A DNA stretch of 64,000 bases from Pullichristensenella excrementipullorum (GTDB lineage: Bacteria > Bacillota > Clostridia > Christensenellales > Aristaeellaceae): NCBI GenBank assembly GCA_018713365.1, contig DVOU01000007.1, positions 1-64,000 on the forward strand, read 5' to 3'. Positions 39,549 to 49,412 of the stretch are shown here, piece by piece. How positions within the stretch are numbered: position 1 is the stretch's first letter; every line of letters begins with the position of its first letter. Under the pieces are notes generated by a model. That model made no database searches. It had not been told where the DNA came from and saw nothing but the letters and a program-made list of their open reading frames with translations. The translations under genes were made by a program, and so were the position numbers.

Positions 39549-41387
39549 CTATTCCACGGTGACGCTCTTGGCGAGGTTGCGCGGCTTGTCCACGTCCAGA
39601 CCTCTGGCCACGGAGATGTAGTAGCCCATCAGCTGCAGGGGCACCACCGCCAGCGAGGCCATGAAATGCTCGTCTGCGCCCGGCACGTAGACGGTGAAGT
39701 CCGCCGTGTCCTCCATGCTGTAATGGCCGAAGCTGGTAAGGCCCATCAGGTAGCCGCCGCGGGCCTTGACCTCCACCATGTTGCTGATCATCTTTTCGTA
39801 CAGCGCCGTCTGCGTGGCGATGGAGATGACCAGCGTGCCGTTCTCGATGAGGCTGATGGTGCCGTGTTTCAGTTCTCCGGCGGCGTAGGCCTCCGAATGG
39901 ATATAGCTGATCTCCTTCATCTTCAGGCTGCCTTCCAGCGCGATGGCGTAGTCCAGACCGCGGCCGAGGAAGAAGACGTCGTGCGCGCCGGCATACTTGG
40001 CGGCGAACCACTGCAGGCGCTCCTTGTCCTCAAGGACGCGGGCGATCTTGTCCGGCAGCGTCTGCAATTCGGCGATGAGGGCCGCGTAGCGCGCCTCGTC
40101 GATTTCTCCGCGCGCTTTGGCAAACTGCACCGCCAGGAGATAGCTCGCGATCAACTGCGCCGAATACGCCTTGGTGGTGGCCACGGCGATCTCCGGGCCT
40201 GCCAGCGTGTAAAAGACGTTGTCCGCCTCGCGGGCGATGGAACTGCCCACCACGTTGACGATGCCCAGCGTCGGCACGCCCTGCGCCTTCGCTTCCCGCA
40301 GCGCCGCCAGGCTGTCCGCCGTCTCGCCCGACTGGCTGATGATGACCACCAGCTCGTCCGGCCGCAAAAGCGGCTTGCGGTAGCGGAACTCCGAGGCCAG
40401 ATCCACCTGCACCGGCAGGCGGGCCAGATCCTCGACGACGTATTTCGCCGCCATGCACACGTGGTAGGCCGAACCGCAGGCAACAAAGTGTAGCTGCGAG
40501 ATGCCGCGGATGGCCTCGTCGGTGAGGCCCGCCGCCGAAAGGTCTATGGCGCCGTCGTGGATGGCAGAGCCGAGCGTGTCGCGCACCGCGCGCGGCTGCT
40601 CGTGGATCTCCTTCATCATGAAATGCTCGTAGCCGCCCTTTTCCGCAGCCTCCGCGTCCCAAGTGATCTGCGTCAGGGGCTTTTCGATGACGTCGCCGTC
40701 GATGTTGTAAAACTCCGCCTCGCCGGGCGTCAGCTTCGCCATTTCCAGATTGTCGATGTAATAGACGCTGCGGCAGTATTGGAGAATGGCCGGCACGTCC
40801 GAGGCGAGGTACGTCTCCCCCTCCCCCACGCCGATGATCATCGGGCTGTCCTTGCGCGCGGCGTAGATCTGGCCGGGATAGTCCTTGAACATCACCGCCA
40901 GCGCGTAAGAGCCGCGCACGCGCACCATGGTCTTGGCCAGCGCGTCGATGGGGCCCATCTTGTACTTTTTGTAGTAGTAATCGACAGTCTTGATGAGTAC
41001 CTCGGTATCCGTCTGCGAATAGAAGCTGTACCCCTTGCGGATCATCTTCGCCTTCAGTTCCTGATAGTTCTCGATGATGCCGTTGTGTACGCCGACGACG
41101 TTCATGTCGTCGCTGCAATGCGGATGGGCGTTGACTTCGCTCGGCTCGCCGTGCGTCGCCCAGCGCGTGTGGCCCACGCCGCAGGTGCCGGCGAGCGCCT
41201 GCCCGTCGTTCGTCTTGTCCGCCAGCACGCGCAGGCGGCCCTTGGCCTTGACGACCTCCGGCACATCCTCGCCATTGCGCACCACCACGCCCGCCGAGTC
41301 ATAGCCGCGGTATTCCAGCTTCGCCAGCCCTGCCAGCAGGATCGGTGCCGCCTGTTTACTTCCTGTATATCCTACGATGCCGCACAT
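39549..41387 (-). CDS. glmS: Glutamine-fructose-6-phosphate aminotransferase GlmS
   Basis: Makes glucosamine-6-phosphate from fructose-6-phosphate and glutamine, the entry to cell-wall amino sugars. The 612-residue product starts MCGIVGY, so the processed N-terminal cysteine is the glutaminase nucleophile. It has the glutaminase domain (1-240, GHTRWATHGEPS) and two SIS isomerase domains (SQSGETADS, ATTKAYSAQ), ending in KSVTVE. ATG 41387 follows GGGAGGAATAC. No glmS ribozyme is apparent in the roughly 70-base leader behind the -10 at 41460, unlike many Firmicutes. Confidence 0.97.
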   Translation of the reverse strand: MCGIVGYTGSKQAAPILLAGLAKLEYRGYDSAGVVVRNGEDVPEVVKAKGRLRVLADKTNDGQALAGTCGVGHTRWATHGEPSEVNAHPHCSDDMNVVGVHNGIIENYQELKAKMIRKGYSFYSQTDTEVLIKTVDYYYKKYKMGPIDALAKTMVRVRGSYALAVMFKDYPGQIYAARKDSPMIIGVGEGETYLASDVPAILQYCRSVYYIDNLEMAKLTPGEAEFYNIDGDVIEKPLTQITWDAEAAEKGGYEHFMMKEIHEQPRAVRDTLGSAIHDGAIDLSAAGLTDEAIRGISQLHFVACGSAYHVCMAAKYVVEDLARLPVQVDLASEFRYRKPLLRPDELVVIISQSGETADSLAALREAKAQGVPTLGIVNVVGSSIAREADNVFYTLAGPEIAVATTKAYSAQLIASYLLAVQFAKARGEIDEARYAALIAELQTLPDKIARVLEDKERLQWFAAKYAGAHDVFFLGRGLDYAIALEGSLKMKEISYIHSEAYAAGELKHGTISLIENGTLVISIATQTALYEKMISNMVEVKARGGYLMGLTSFGHYSMEDTADFTVYVPGADEHFMASLAVVPLQLMGYYISVARGLDVDKPRNLAKSVTVE

Positions 41388-41459
41388 ATGTATTCCTCCC
41401 CACATCGCCTGACGCGGCCACGCGAGGCGCAAAGCGCGCGTCTGCCCTCTTTTCCCTCT

Positions 41460-41488
41460 ATTATAGCAGACTCATCCCCGTTTGAACA
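41460..41488 (-). promoter_or_regulatory. Candidate glmS promoter
   Basis: Minus strand TGTTCA, 17-bp spacer, TATAAT, 73 bases before the glmS start. Confidence 0.6.
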
Positions 41489-41601
41489 GACCGCAGGCGA
41501 AGGTTTTTGGCCGCGACGGGAAAACGATGTGCTGTTCGCGGCTGGAGGGGGGCTGAATCAGGGGAACTCTCCCGCCCTCTCCCATCGCCCGCCGCGCGCG
41601 A

Positions 41602-43857
41602 TCATATCCGCAGACGCGAGAGCGCCTTGCCGATCGTCGCCATATCCGCGGCGTGTCCGTCGCTGGCCTGCGCGACCATGGGCAGGATGGCGTCGTAAAG
41701 GCATTTGTCGATCTCATCGGGGTTGAGTACCATTTCGCCCATCGTCACGGGGAATCGCGGGCGCGCGTTGGCAAATTCCTGCTGGGCCATGGGCAGCCAT
41801 GGATACAGAGAAATCAGATCATAATTCCTGTAGACGGACAGACAGGGCGATTGTCCCCCGAGGATCGCGTGGGGAATGGCGACATCCGTGCTGGTCGCCC
41901 AGCGCATGAAGCGAAAGGCGGACTCGGGATGTTTGCTCTTTCTGGGGATGCCCAGACTCCAGCCGGAAAGCGTGGAATTTCCCGGCAAAGGAGCGTAGCC
42001 GACGTCGTTGATGGAGCAGCACTTCAGGCGATTGGCTAGCTCCGCGGCGAAATTCTGGAACGTATAGAGCATCGCCGTGCGCCCCTCGAGGAAATCGTCG
42101 ACGGCGTTGGCCGGCCGCTTCTGAACAGCATCCGGCGCGGAATAGAGTACCGCTTCGAGAAGGTTCCTGATCCCCTTGCGGTTGGCCTGGCTGTTAAAGT
42201 CCAGCTGATTGTAGCTGTTCGCCAGCGAGCCGCCGCACTCCCATATCCTCGGCATCAGGTCGCAAGTGAGCAGGCTCGGGTTGGAAAGCGCCATGGAGTG
42301 ACCGTATTCCACGGGAGAATCCTTGTTAAATTCTCGGGTGAAAAAGCGCGCGATGGCATTGAAGCGAAACCAGCTGTCCGGCACCTTCAAGGACATCACA
42401 AAGCGCTTTTCCATCTGGTTTGCCAGCACCTTGTCTTCCAGCAGATCCTTGCGATAGAAAAGCAGTTGCGTACTCACCAAATAGGGCAGCGCATACGTGC
42501 GCCCCTCGAATTTCCCCATGCAGTCCACCGCGCCGGGAAGATATTTGCTCAGGTCGATCGGCATCCGGTTCAAAAACTCGCCGATGTCCAGAAGATAGCC
42601 GCAGCTGGCAAAATACGCCAGCCAGGGAAGATCAAAGAGGATCACGTCGATGTCCGTCCGATCGCTTTTCAGATATTCGTTGATATAATCGAAGGCCATG
42701 CTGGTTCGGACGGTCTTCATGCGCACATTGATGTGTTCCCGCGCGTAAAAGTTTACCAGCAGCTGTGGCAGCCCTCCCAGCGCCATCTCGTCATCCAGAA
42801 CGAGCGCCTGTATCTCATCTTCCCAACCACAGACGACCGGCGGCAGTTTCTGCGGCCGTATATCTTCGTCCAGGACAAACTCATCGCGGAAAATGATCTG
42901 GCGCTTGTCGGTGGAAAGCGGCGCCTTGACGTGCGTCATCAGCAGCCGCGCCGCCGACTCGCCGATGGCAAACGCATTGCGGGAGGTCTTGTGGATGGCG
43001 CTGTCGTCGTAAAAGACGTCGTCGATCGAATCGCCCGTGGAAAGTATGTAAACATCCCGGCCAACCTTTTTGTGGTGAAAATTGGCGGCGTAGCGTATGC
43101 CTTCGGCCAGGTGGTAGGATGTGGTGAGGATCGCCAGGCTTTCATCGCTGCAGAGTTCCAGCAGACGAATGCCGGCGCGAAATCCATATTCCCGGCTCGC
43201 CGTATTGCAGCAAATATAGGACGGGTCCGCCTGTATGCCCAGGAGGCGAAAAGCGTGCAGGTATCCTTCCACCGCCTGTTGGTTTTCCTGAAACATTTCA
43301 TGGCCGCACGCCAGTCCGATGCGCGTGAACCCTCGCTCGAGCAGAGACTTGGTGATGCGAAAAAATGTCTCCCGACAGTCGACGGCCACAAAATCGCAGT
43401 CCAGGTCTTCCGGCCGGCGATCCAGCAGCACATAAGGGATGCCGGAGCAGGCGAGCGTTTCAAAGATCCGGCTGTTTTCCGGCTGGCAGGTGTAAAGGAT
43501 GATGCCGGTCGCTTTTTTGCCAATGAGGTTTTTGAGCATCCGCGATTCGTTGATGGCGCTCCCGTCGGTGAGCATGAGCTGTATATTCCGGCCGTTTTGC
43601 GAAAGAAATCCCTTCACGCCAGCCATGAGCTTTTCAAGATAGGGCTCGGATATGTTGGGCAGGATGACACCCACGTCGTCGATGCAGCCGCGTTTGACCT
43701 CCCGCGCGGAATCCTGCGCCACATAGTGCAGACAGTCGATGGCGGCCTGGATACGCACAGCCGTTTCCGCGCTGAGATTGGGCTTATTGTTGAGATAGTT
43801 CGAGACCGTTGAAATGGAAACGCCGGCCAGACGCGCCACATCCTTGATCGTCGGCAT
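41602..43857 (-). CDS. LacI-type repressor fused to an extracellular-type solute-binding domain
   Basis: 751-residue regulator with three parts. Residues 1-57 are a LacI HTH (MPTIKDVARLAGVSISTVSN). About 60-330 form a LacI/PBP type 1 sensor (DDVGVILPNISEPYLEKL, ATGIILYTC, YVLLDRR). About 345-751 resemble a family 1 solute-binding protein of the MalE class (QALVLDDEMALGGLPQLLVN, DVILFDLPWLAYFASCGYLL, AMLYTFQNFAAEL). There is no signal peptide or membrane helix, so the binding domain works inside the cell, presumably as a second sensor. ATG 43857 is chosen over 43878 because GAGGTG precedes it. Divergent from the hydrolase and sugar ABC genes at 44009-49412, its likely targets. Confidence 0.88.
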   Translation of the reverse strand: MPTIKDVARLAGVSISTVSNYLNNKPNLSAETAVRIQAAIDCLHYVAQDSAREVKRGCIDDVGVILPNISEPYLEKLMAGVKGFLSQNGRNIQLMLTDGSAINESRMLKNLIGKKATGIILYTCQPENSRIFETLACSGIPYVLLDRRPEDLDCDFVAVDCRETFFRITKSLLERGFTRIGLACGHEMFQENQQAVEGYLHAFRLLGIQADPSYICCNTASREYGFRAGIRLLELCSDESLAILTTSYHLAEGIRYAANFHHKKVGRDVYILSTGDSIDDVFYDDSAIHKTSRNAFAIGESAARLLMTHVKAPLSTDKRQIIFRDEFVLDEDIRPQKLPPVVCGWEDEIQALVLDDEMALGGLPQLLVNFYAREHINVRMKTVRTSMAFDYINEYLKSDRTDIDVILFDLPWLAYFASCGYLLDIGEFLNRMPIDLSKYLPGAVDCMGKFEGRTYALPYLVSTQLLFYRKDLLEDKVLANQMEKRFVMSLKVPDSWFRFNAIARFFTREFNKDSPVEYGHSMALSNPSLLTCDLMPRIWECGGSLANSYNQLDFNSQANRKGIRNLLEAVLYSAPDAVQKRPANAVDDFLEGRTAMLYTFQNFAAELANRLKCCSINDVGYAPLPGNSTLSGWSLGIPRKSKHPESAFRFMRWATSTDVAIPHAILGGQSPCLSVYRNYDLISLYPWLPMAQQEFANARPRFPVTMGEMVLNPDEIDKCLYDAILPMVAQASDGHAADMATIGKALSRLRI

Positions 43858-43918
43858 TGGAAACACCTCGCTTCGCATTCTATAGTATCACAATCAACAT
43901 TCGTTTGTAAATGATTCA

Positions 43919-43992
43919 TAAAACGTTTCACGAAATTATTCACAAATCGGCGTGCTTGAGTGTTTTATTTGTGATATGCTTAATTTATCACA
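43919..43992. promoter_or_regulatory. Operator-like sites between the LacI fusion gene and the hydrolase gene
   Basis: AAAACGTTT (from 43919) has the central CG and symmetry of LacI-family operators and lies just upstream of the repressor gene. TGTGATA-N9-TATCACA (43970-43992) is a second dyad, covering the region just before the hydrolase ribosome site. A leftward promoter (TTTACA, 18 bp, TACTAT) runs between. Confidence 0.5.
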
Positions 43993-44008
43993 GAAGGGGA
44001 TCAGCGCC

Positions 44009-44884
44009 ATGGAATACGAAAACAAATTCTATACGGGTGGCTTTTGGAAGAATATTACCGTCGGTCTTCCTGAAAACGGGCAGACGGCTCCCCTGCCGGC
44101 GGTCGTGTTAAGCCATGGACACAGCCGGCACAGATCCGATGGTCTGGACGCCCTCGCGGCGACTCTGAACCGCGCCGGGTATGTCACCGCGCGTTTTGAC
44201 TTCCGCGGTTGCGGAGAGGATGCGCGCCGCTACACGCTCAACTGTGCCAGCGAATGGCCCGCCGATCTGGCAAACGCCATTTCCTATGTCAGCGCGCTGC
44301 CCTTCGTGGACAGGGCCCGCGTCGGCCTTGCCGGCATCAGCATGGGCGCGGCTACCTCTGTCTATGTCGCGGGGATGGACAGGCGCGTGCGCAGCGTGGT
44401 CGCCATGGGCGGCATCGCCGACTGCTATGCGTGGATCGAAGCGATGTGGAAAAACGCGGACGCTGACTTTGAAGGCTTTCTGGCCCGCATTGAGCGCGAC
44501 CGGGAGCTGCTCGCGCTGACCGGCCGCTCCAGCATCGTCTCCGCGGTGGAGATGTACATGGCAAGCGAACAGGAAAAGCGCGATTTGGAACAGGAGAGTT
44601 TCCTGACTGGCGTGAACGCGTATGTCTCGCTCGCCTCCATCCGCGATATGATGGACTACCGCCCGATCGATCATTGCCCGGCGATCACCTGCCCGATCTT
44701 TTTCGCCCATGGCGGAGCGGACAACGTCGTTCCCATCGCGCAGTCCGAACGCATGTTCTCGGCAGTCGCGTCCGAAGTGAAGCAGTTCAAGGTATACGAG
44801 GGGATCGAACACAATATTCCGCAGGATCCCAACCGCGACGTCGTATTCACGGATATTGTCGCCTGGTTTGATCGGACCCTGTAG
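44009..44884 (+). CDS. Alpha/beta hydrolase
   Basis: Cytosolic serine hydrolase or acyl esterase of 291 residues; no signal peptide. The fold shows the oxyanion segment VVLSHGHSRHRSDGLD, a helix-strand GYVTARFDFRGCGED, the nucleophile elbow GISMGA with the catalytic serine, an acidic residue in FFAHGGADNVVP and the His of GIEHNIP near the C terminus. ATG 44009 follows AGAAGGGG. It opens a plus-strand unit with a sugar ABC transporter 56 bases downstream, so deacylation of an imported acylated sugar is plausible. Confidence 0.85.
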   Translation: MEYENKFYTGGFWKNITVGLPENGQTAPLPAVVLSHGHSRHRSDGLDALAATLNRAGYVTARFDFRGCGEDARRYTLNCASEWPADLANAISYVSALPFVDRARVGLAGISMGAATSVYVAGMDRRVRSVVAMGGIADCYAWIEAMWKNADADFEGFLARIERDRELLALTGRSSIVSAVEMYMASEQEKRDLEQESFLTGVNAYVSLASIRDMMDYRPIDHCPAITCPIFFAHGGADNVVPIAQSERMFSAVASEVKQFKVYEGIEHNIPQDPNRDVVFTDIVAWFDRTL

Positions 44885-44940
44885 CTCCGCAACGTGCATT
44901 GGGGCTGCATGCCCTAGAAAATACAAGGAGGAAATTGAAC

Positions 44941-45879
44941 ATGAAGAGAGTCCTGGCTTTTGTCCTGGTGCTGACCATGGCACTGATCAGCTTCGGCGCC
45001 GCCGTTGCTGAAGAACCTCTGCGGATCGGCGTTTGCTACTGTATGCTCAGCGCTCCCGCCGTCAAGGTCATGGCCGAGGGCGTGAACGCCAAGGCCGCCG
45101 AATACGGCATGGAGCTGATCGAGCTGGACGCCGAATTTGACGCCACCAAGCAGACTGACCAGATGAGTTCCCTGATCTCGCAGGGTGTGGACGGCATCGT
45201 ACTCAATCCCGTTGACGCCGTTTCCATCGTCTCTGTGGTAAAGCAGGCCTACGAGGCTGGCATCCCGGTGGTCATGGCGTCCATGGACATCGACGAATCC
45301 GGCCGCGAATACGTGGTCTCCTACAGCGGCGCGGACGATTACGACGTTGGCTACAACGCGGGCGAGAAACTTGCAGAGGCGCTCGGCGGCGAAGGCCAGG
45401 TAGCCATCATCGAGGGGCAGGCGGGCACCTCCGCCACCACTCGCCGCACCGAGGGCTTTGAGGACGCCGTCGCCGACACCGGGATCGAAGTCGTCGCCAA
45501 ACTGGCCGCGGACTTCGACACCGCCAAGGCCATGGCCGCGACCGAGGACCTGCTGACCCGCTATCCCGACATTGACGGCATCTTCTCGCAGGACGACACC
45601 ATGTGCGTTGGCGTGGTCCAAGCCATGAAGTCCATGGGCTACACGGGCGAGGACGTCGCCGTCGTCAGCTACAACGGCAGCCAGAACGGCTACGACATGG
45701 TCAAGAACGGCGACATCATCGGCACCGCAGTACAACCCCTGACCGCTGAGGGCAGCAACGCGGTGGAGGCGCTGTACAAGGCCATCAACGGCGAAGAGGT
45801 CGAGCCGTGGCTGAAGAGCGAGATCCAGGTGCTGGACGCCACCAACATCGACGATTACGACACTTCCCTGCTTTGGTAG
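44941..45879 (+). CDS. Sugar ABC transporter substrate-binding protein (ribose-binding type)
   Basis: 312-residue exported binding protein. Signal peptide to about residue 22 (AAVAEE) without a lipobox cysteine, then a type 1 periplasmic-binding fold: GVCYCMLSAPAVKVMAEGVN, DGIVLNPVDAVSI, IPVVMASMDID, IIEGQAGTSATTRR, DGIFSQDDTMCVG. ATG 44941 follows AAGGAGG. It precedes the ATPase, and a very stable hairpin stands between them, a common way to keep binding protein more abundant than the membrane parts. Confidence 0.92.
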   Translation: MKRVLAFVLVLTMALISFGAAVAEEPLRIGVCYCMLSAPAVKVMAEGVNAKAAEYGMELIELDAEFDATKQTDQMSSLISQGVDGIVLNPVDAVSIVSVVKQAYEAGIPVVMASMDIDESGREYVVSYSGADDYDVGYNAGEKLAEALGGEGQVAIIEGQAGTSATTRRTEGFEDAVADTGIEVVAKLAADFDTAKAMAATEDLLTRYPDIDGIFSQDDTMCVGVVQAMKSMGYTGEDVAVVSYNGSQNGYDMVKNGDIIGTAVQPLTAEGSNAVEALYKAINGEEVEPWLKSEIQVLDATNIDDYDTSLLW

Positions 45880-45893
45880 ACTGAACGTTGTTT

Positions 45894-45922
45894 GCGGAAG
45901 AGGCAGTCTTCGCCTCTTCCGC
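45894..45922 (+). terminator. Intercistronic stem-loop after the binding-protein gene
   Basis: Perfect 11-bp stem GCGGAAGAGGC / GCCTCTTCCGC with a 7-base loop and no T run. More likely a message-stabilising or attenuating hairpin than a full terminator. Confidence 0.65.
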
Positions 45923-45990
45923 TCGTCCATGCGCGGCCTTCCGCGGGAGGGGCGCAGATTTTTCCTGACAGAAAGATGGTGCTTGCGAGA

Positions 45991-47502
45991 ATGGAAAACA
46001 CGCGGACTCCCATACTCCAACTGGAACATATCGAGAAGGCGTTCCCCGGCGTAAAGGCGCTGAAGGACATCTCCATCTCGGTGGATCGTGGCGAAGTTCG
46101 CGCGCTTGTGGGCGAGAACGGCGCTGGCAAATCCACGCTGATGAAGGTGCTTACGGGCGTCATCTCCAGGGACGCCGGGCGCATCCTCATCGACGGCAAG
46201 GAGGTCAATATCGTCACGCCGCTGCAGGCGCAGAAACTCGGCCTGAGCATCATCTTTCAGGAATTCAATCTCATCAATTCCCTCAGCATTTCGGAGAACA
46301 TCTTTATCAATCGCCTGCCGCGCAAGGGCATACGGGGCGTAGACTGGGCAAAGACGCACAGCGACGCAAAAAAGCTGCTCGACCGCGTCGGCCTGAAGGC
46401 AGATTCCCGCACGCTGGTGGGGACGCTTTCCGTGGCCGAAAAACAGATGGTGGAGATCGCCAAGGCGCTCTCCTTCGCGCCGAAGATACTCATCATGGAT
46501 GAGCCCAGCGCCACGCTGACCAATGTCGAGATCGAGAGCCTGTTCAAAATCATCGAGGATTTGAAGCGCAGCGGCGTCACCGTCATCTATATCTCCCATC
46601 GCCTGGAGGAGATCTTCCGCGTCTGCGATTCCGTGACCGTCGTGCGCGACGGAGAAGTCATCCAAACGAGCAGGATCGAGGATATTACCAAGAACGAGAT
46701 CATTTCGCTGATGGTGGGCCGGAGCCTCGATCAGGAATTCCCGCGCCGGAACGGCCGCGCTTGTGACGAAACTGTGCTGGAGGTTCGCGGCCTTTGCCGA
46801 CACGGCTTCTTTGAAGATGTGAATTTCACTTTGCGCAAGGGCGAACGCCTCGGCATCGCGGGTCTGGTCGGCTCGGGGCGAACGGAGATCCTGCGCGCGG
46901 TCTTCGGCGCAGACCGGGCGGATGCCGGCGAAGTGTTGATCCACGGCGCGCCCGTCACGATCACCTCTCCCCGGGAGGCGATAGCGCACAAAATGGGCAT
47001 GCTGACCGAGGACAGAAAGACGCAGGGGCTGGTCCTTGAGTCGTCCATCGGCGAAAATATCACGCTTGCCGCCCTGCGCAAGATCGGCAAAAAGGGCTTT
47101 CTCAGCCGCAGGACGGAAAAGACGGTGGCTGCGGATTACCTCAAAGTGCTGCAGATCAAGGCCCCGGACACGGGCGTGGTGGCCATGAACCTTTCCGGCG
47201 GCAACCAGCAGAAGGTGGTCGTCGCCAAGTGGCTGTATACCGATGCCGAGATCCTCATCCTCGACGAGCCCACCCGCGGCATCGACGTGGGCGCGAAATA
47301 CGAGATCTATCAGCTGATCAATCGCCTCGCGGACGAGGGACGGTCGATCATCATCATCTCTTCGGAAACTTCCGAGGTCATCGAAATGAGCGATCGCCTG
47401 CTGGTGGTACACGAGGGCCGGATACGGGGCGAGCTGTGCGGCGCGGACATGACCAGCGAGAACATCATGAAGCTCGCGATACTGGAGGAGGCCAAAGCAT
47501 GA
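45991..47502 (+). CDS. Sugar ABC transporter ATP-binding protein (RbsA family)
   Basis: 503-residue tandem ATPase. First domain: Walker A GENGAGKST, SVAEKQMVEIAKAL, Walker B ILIMDEPSATL. Second domain: degenerate P-loop GLVGSGRTE, LSGGNQQKVV, ILILDEPTRGIDVGAK. ATG 45991 gives the usual RbsA N terminus; ATG 45976 is possible, and neither has a strong ribosome site. It overlaps the first permease by 4 bases. Confidence 0.93.
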   Translation: MENTRTPILQLEHIEKAFPGVKALKDISISVDRGEVRALVGENGAGKSTLMKVLTGVISRDAGRILIDGKEVNIVTPLQAQKLGLSIIFQEFNLINSLSISENIFINRLPRKGIRGVDWAKTHSDAKKLLDRVGLKADSRTLVGTLSVAEKQMVEIAKALSFAPKILIMDEPSATLTNVEIESLFKIIEDLKRSGVTVIYISHRLEEIFRVCDSVTVVRDGEVIQTSRIEDITKNEIISLMVGRSLDQEFPRRNGRACDETVLEVRGLCRHGFFEDVNFTLRKGERLGIAGLVGSGRTEILRAVFGADRADAGEVLIHGAPVTITSPREAIAHKMGMLTEDRKTQGLVLESSIGENITLAALRKIGKKGFLSRRTEKTVAADYLKVLQIKAPDTGVVAMNLSGGNQQKVVVAKWLYTDAEILILDEPTRGIDVGAKYEIYQLINRLADEGRSIIIISSETSEVIEMSDRLLVVHEGRIRGELCGADMTSENIMKLAILEEAKA

Positions 47503-48452
47503 AGACCAAGCTGAGACGCTTCGCGTACAGGCAGTCGAGCCTGTTGCTGTTCGCCCTTGTGTTCATCATCGCCTCCATTCTGGCGCCAAACTTCTTTTCC
47601 GTGCGCAATGTACTCAACATCGCCCGCCAGAACTGCGTGCTGGGCCTGATCACCATCGGCGTGAGCTGCGTGCTGATCACTGGGCACATGGATCTTTCCG
47701 TCAGCGGTATCGTATCGTTCACCGGGCTGATCGCGCTCTCCTTTCAGGAGTACATGCCTGCCGGCCTCGCCATCCTCTGCGCGCTGCTGGCCGGACTCTT
47801 GTTCGGCCTTGTCAATGGGCTGATCATCAAGCTCGTACACGCCAATTCCGGCGAATCGCTGATGATCACCTTCGGCACGCAGCTGATCTTTGCGGCGGCG
47901 AGCCTGCTCTATACCGGCGGCTTTTCCCTGCAGGGCAGCAAATCGGATTTCTACAACGCCCTGGGCATGAAGGTGTACTTACAATACCTGCCGCTGCCCT
48001 TCCTGATCCTCCTGGCTTTCGTGATCCTGCTTTCTGTTCTTGAACACAGCACATTGTTTGGCCGGAGGATGCACATGGCGGGTTTCAACCCCGTTTGCAG
48101 CCGCATGTCCGGCGTGGATCCCGGCAATATCAGCCTTGTCGCCTACTGCATTTCCGGGTTCATGAGCGCCGTGGCCGCCATCATTCTCACCTCCCGCACG
48201 CTGGGCGCTACGCCTACTGCGGGCACGGGTTATGAAATGGACGCGATCGTCGCGGCTGTTCTGGGCGGCGTCAGTTTGTCCGGCGGCGTCGGCGGCATCT
48301 TCAAGGCGTTCGTTGGCGTACTGACGTTGGGCATGATCTCCAACGCCATGAATCTGCTCGGCTTTGGCGCGCACGATCAGGCCATCGTCAAAGGCTGCAT
48401 ACTGGTGCTGGCCATCGCCATTGACGTCGTGAATCGCCGCAAGCAGGCGTAG
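47499..48452 (+). CDS. Sugar ABC transporter permease (RbsC family)
   Basis: 317-residue membrane subunit with about 9 hydrophobic segments and family markers TGHMDLSVSGIVSF, MAGFNPVCSRMSGV and AIVAAVLGGVSLSGGVGGI. ATG 47499 overlaps the ATPase stop (ATGA) with GGAGGAGG just upstream, so expression is coupled. A second, different permease follows after 12 bases. Confidence 0.93.
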   Translation: MKTKLRRFAYRQSSLLLFALVFIIASILAPNFFSVRNVLNIARQNCVLGLITIGVSCVLITGHMDLSVSGIVSFTGLIALSFQEYMPAGLAILCALLAGLLFGLVNGLIIKLVHANSGESLMITFGTQLIFAAASLLYTGGFSLQGSKSDFYNALGMKVYLQYLPLPFLILLAFVILLSVLEHSTLFGRRMHMAGFNPVCSRMSGVDPGNISLVAYCISGFMSAVAAIILTSRTLGATPTAGTGYEMDAIVAAVLGGVSLSGGVGGIFKAFVGVLTLGMISNAMNLLGFGAHDQAIVKGCILVLAIAIDVVNRRKQA

Positions 48453-48464
48453 GAGGGCTGGACT

Positions 48465-49412
48465 ATGAAAAAATGCTTCCAGTTTGCCGTCAGGCACAGG
48501 ACACTGTTCATGCTCATTCTGCTGATCGCGGTGGTGAGCGTCCTCTCCCCTTTCTTTCTCACGCGGGACAATATCATCAACCTGTTTACCCAGACCGCCA
48601 TTTACGGCATCATGGCCTGCGGCATGACGTTTGCGATCATCGGCGGCGATTTTGACCTGTCCATTGGTTCGACGCTCGCGCTCTCCGGCCTCATCGCCAT
48701 CATGCTGGAGCCGTCCATCGGACAGGTGGCTAGCATACTGTTCGCCCTCGTCTGCGCGGTCGCGATCGGCGCGTTCAACGGCTTTCTTGTGGCGTATTGT
48801 GGCATCAGCTCGTTCATCGTCACCATCGGCACCAGCAATATCTTCAAAGGAGTGGCTCTGCGGATCTCCGACGGCGACCCCATTGCCAGCACCAACACAT
48901 GGTTCAGCCAGCTTGGCAACGGCGACCTGCTGGGCGTGCCTTACATGGTTCTGGCCATGATTCTGCTGGTGTTGGCGACCTCCTATGTGCTGAATCGCAC
49001 CCGCTACGGGCGCAATGTCTACGCCATTGGCGGCAGCATGGAAGTCGCGCACAGCAGCGGCGTCAATACGCGGTCGACCAAGGCGTCGATCTTCATGTTG
49101 AGCGCCCTGAGCGCTGGGATCGCCGGCGTACTCAACGCATCCCGCCTCAATACCGCGTCCGCCATACAGGGCGACAACGTGTCGCTCTCTGTCATCACCG
49201 GCGTGGTCATCGGCGGCACGAGCCTGATCGGCGGCATAGGTGGCATTGGCAAGAGCATCATTGGCATCTTCATTTTCCAGATCATCACCAACGCTTTGGA
49301 TCTGATGGGCATTTATACGTACTATCAAACCGGCATCCGCGGCCTCATACTCGTGATCATCATGGCAACGGAAGCCTATTCCCGCCACCGCGCGGAACAG
49401 AGGGCGCGCTGA
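48465..49412 (+). CDS. Sugar ABC transporter permease (RbsC family)
   Basis: Second membrane subunit, 315 residues, about 9 hydrophobic segments, with GGDFDLSIGSTLALSG, AIGGSMEVAHSSGV and GVVIGGTSLIGGIGGI. ATG 48465 follows AGGAGGG. Last gene of the operon; a plus-strand terminator lies about 280 bp on. Confidence 0.93.
   Translation: MKKCFQFAVRHRTLFMLILLIAVVSVLSPFFLTRDNIINLFTQTAIYGIMACGMTFAIIGGDFDLSIGSTLALSGLIAIMLEPSIGQVASILFALVCAVAIGAFNGFLVAYCGISSFIVTIGTSNIFKGVALRISDGDPIASTNTWFSQLGNGDLLGVPYMVLAMILLVLATSYVLNRTRYGRNVYAIGGSMEVAHSSGVNTRSTKASIFMLSALSAGIAGVLNASRLNTASAIQGDNVSLSVITGVVIGGTSLIGGIGGIGKSIIGIFIFQIITNALDLMGIYTYYQTGIRGLILVIIMATEAYSRHRAEQRAR

Noticed and set aside
41388..41601. A glmS ribozyme upstream of glmS
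   Set aside because: The leader between the -10 and the start is about 70 bases and I could not find the ribozyme core; this is a by-eye negative.
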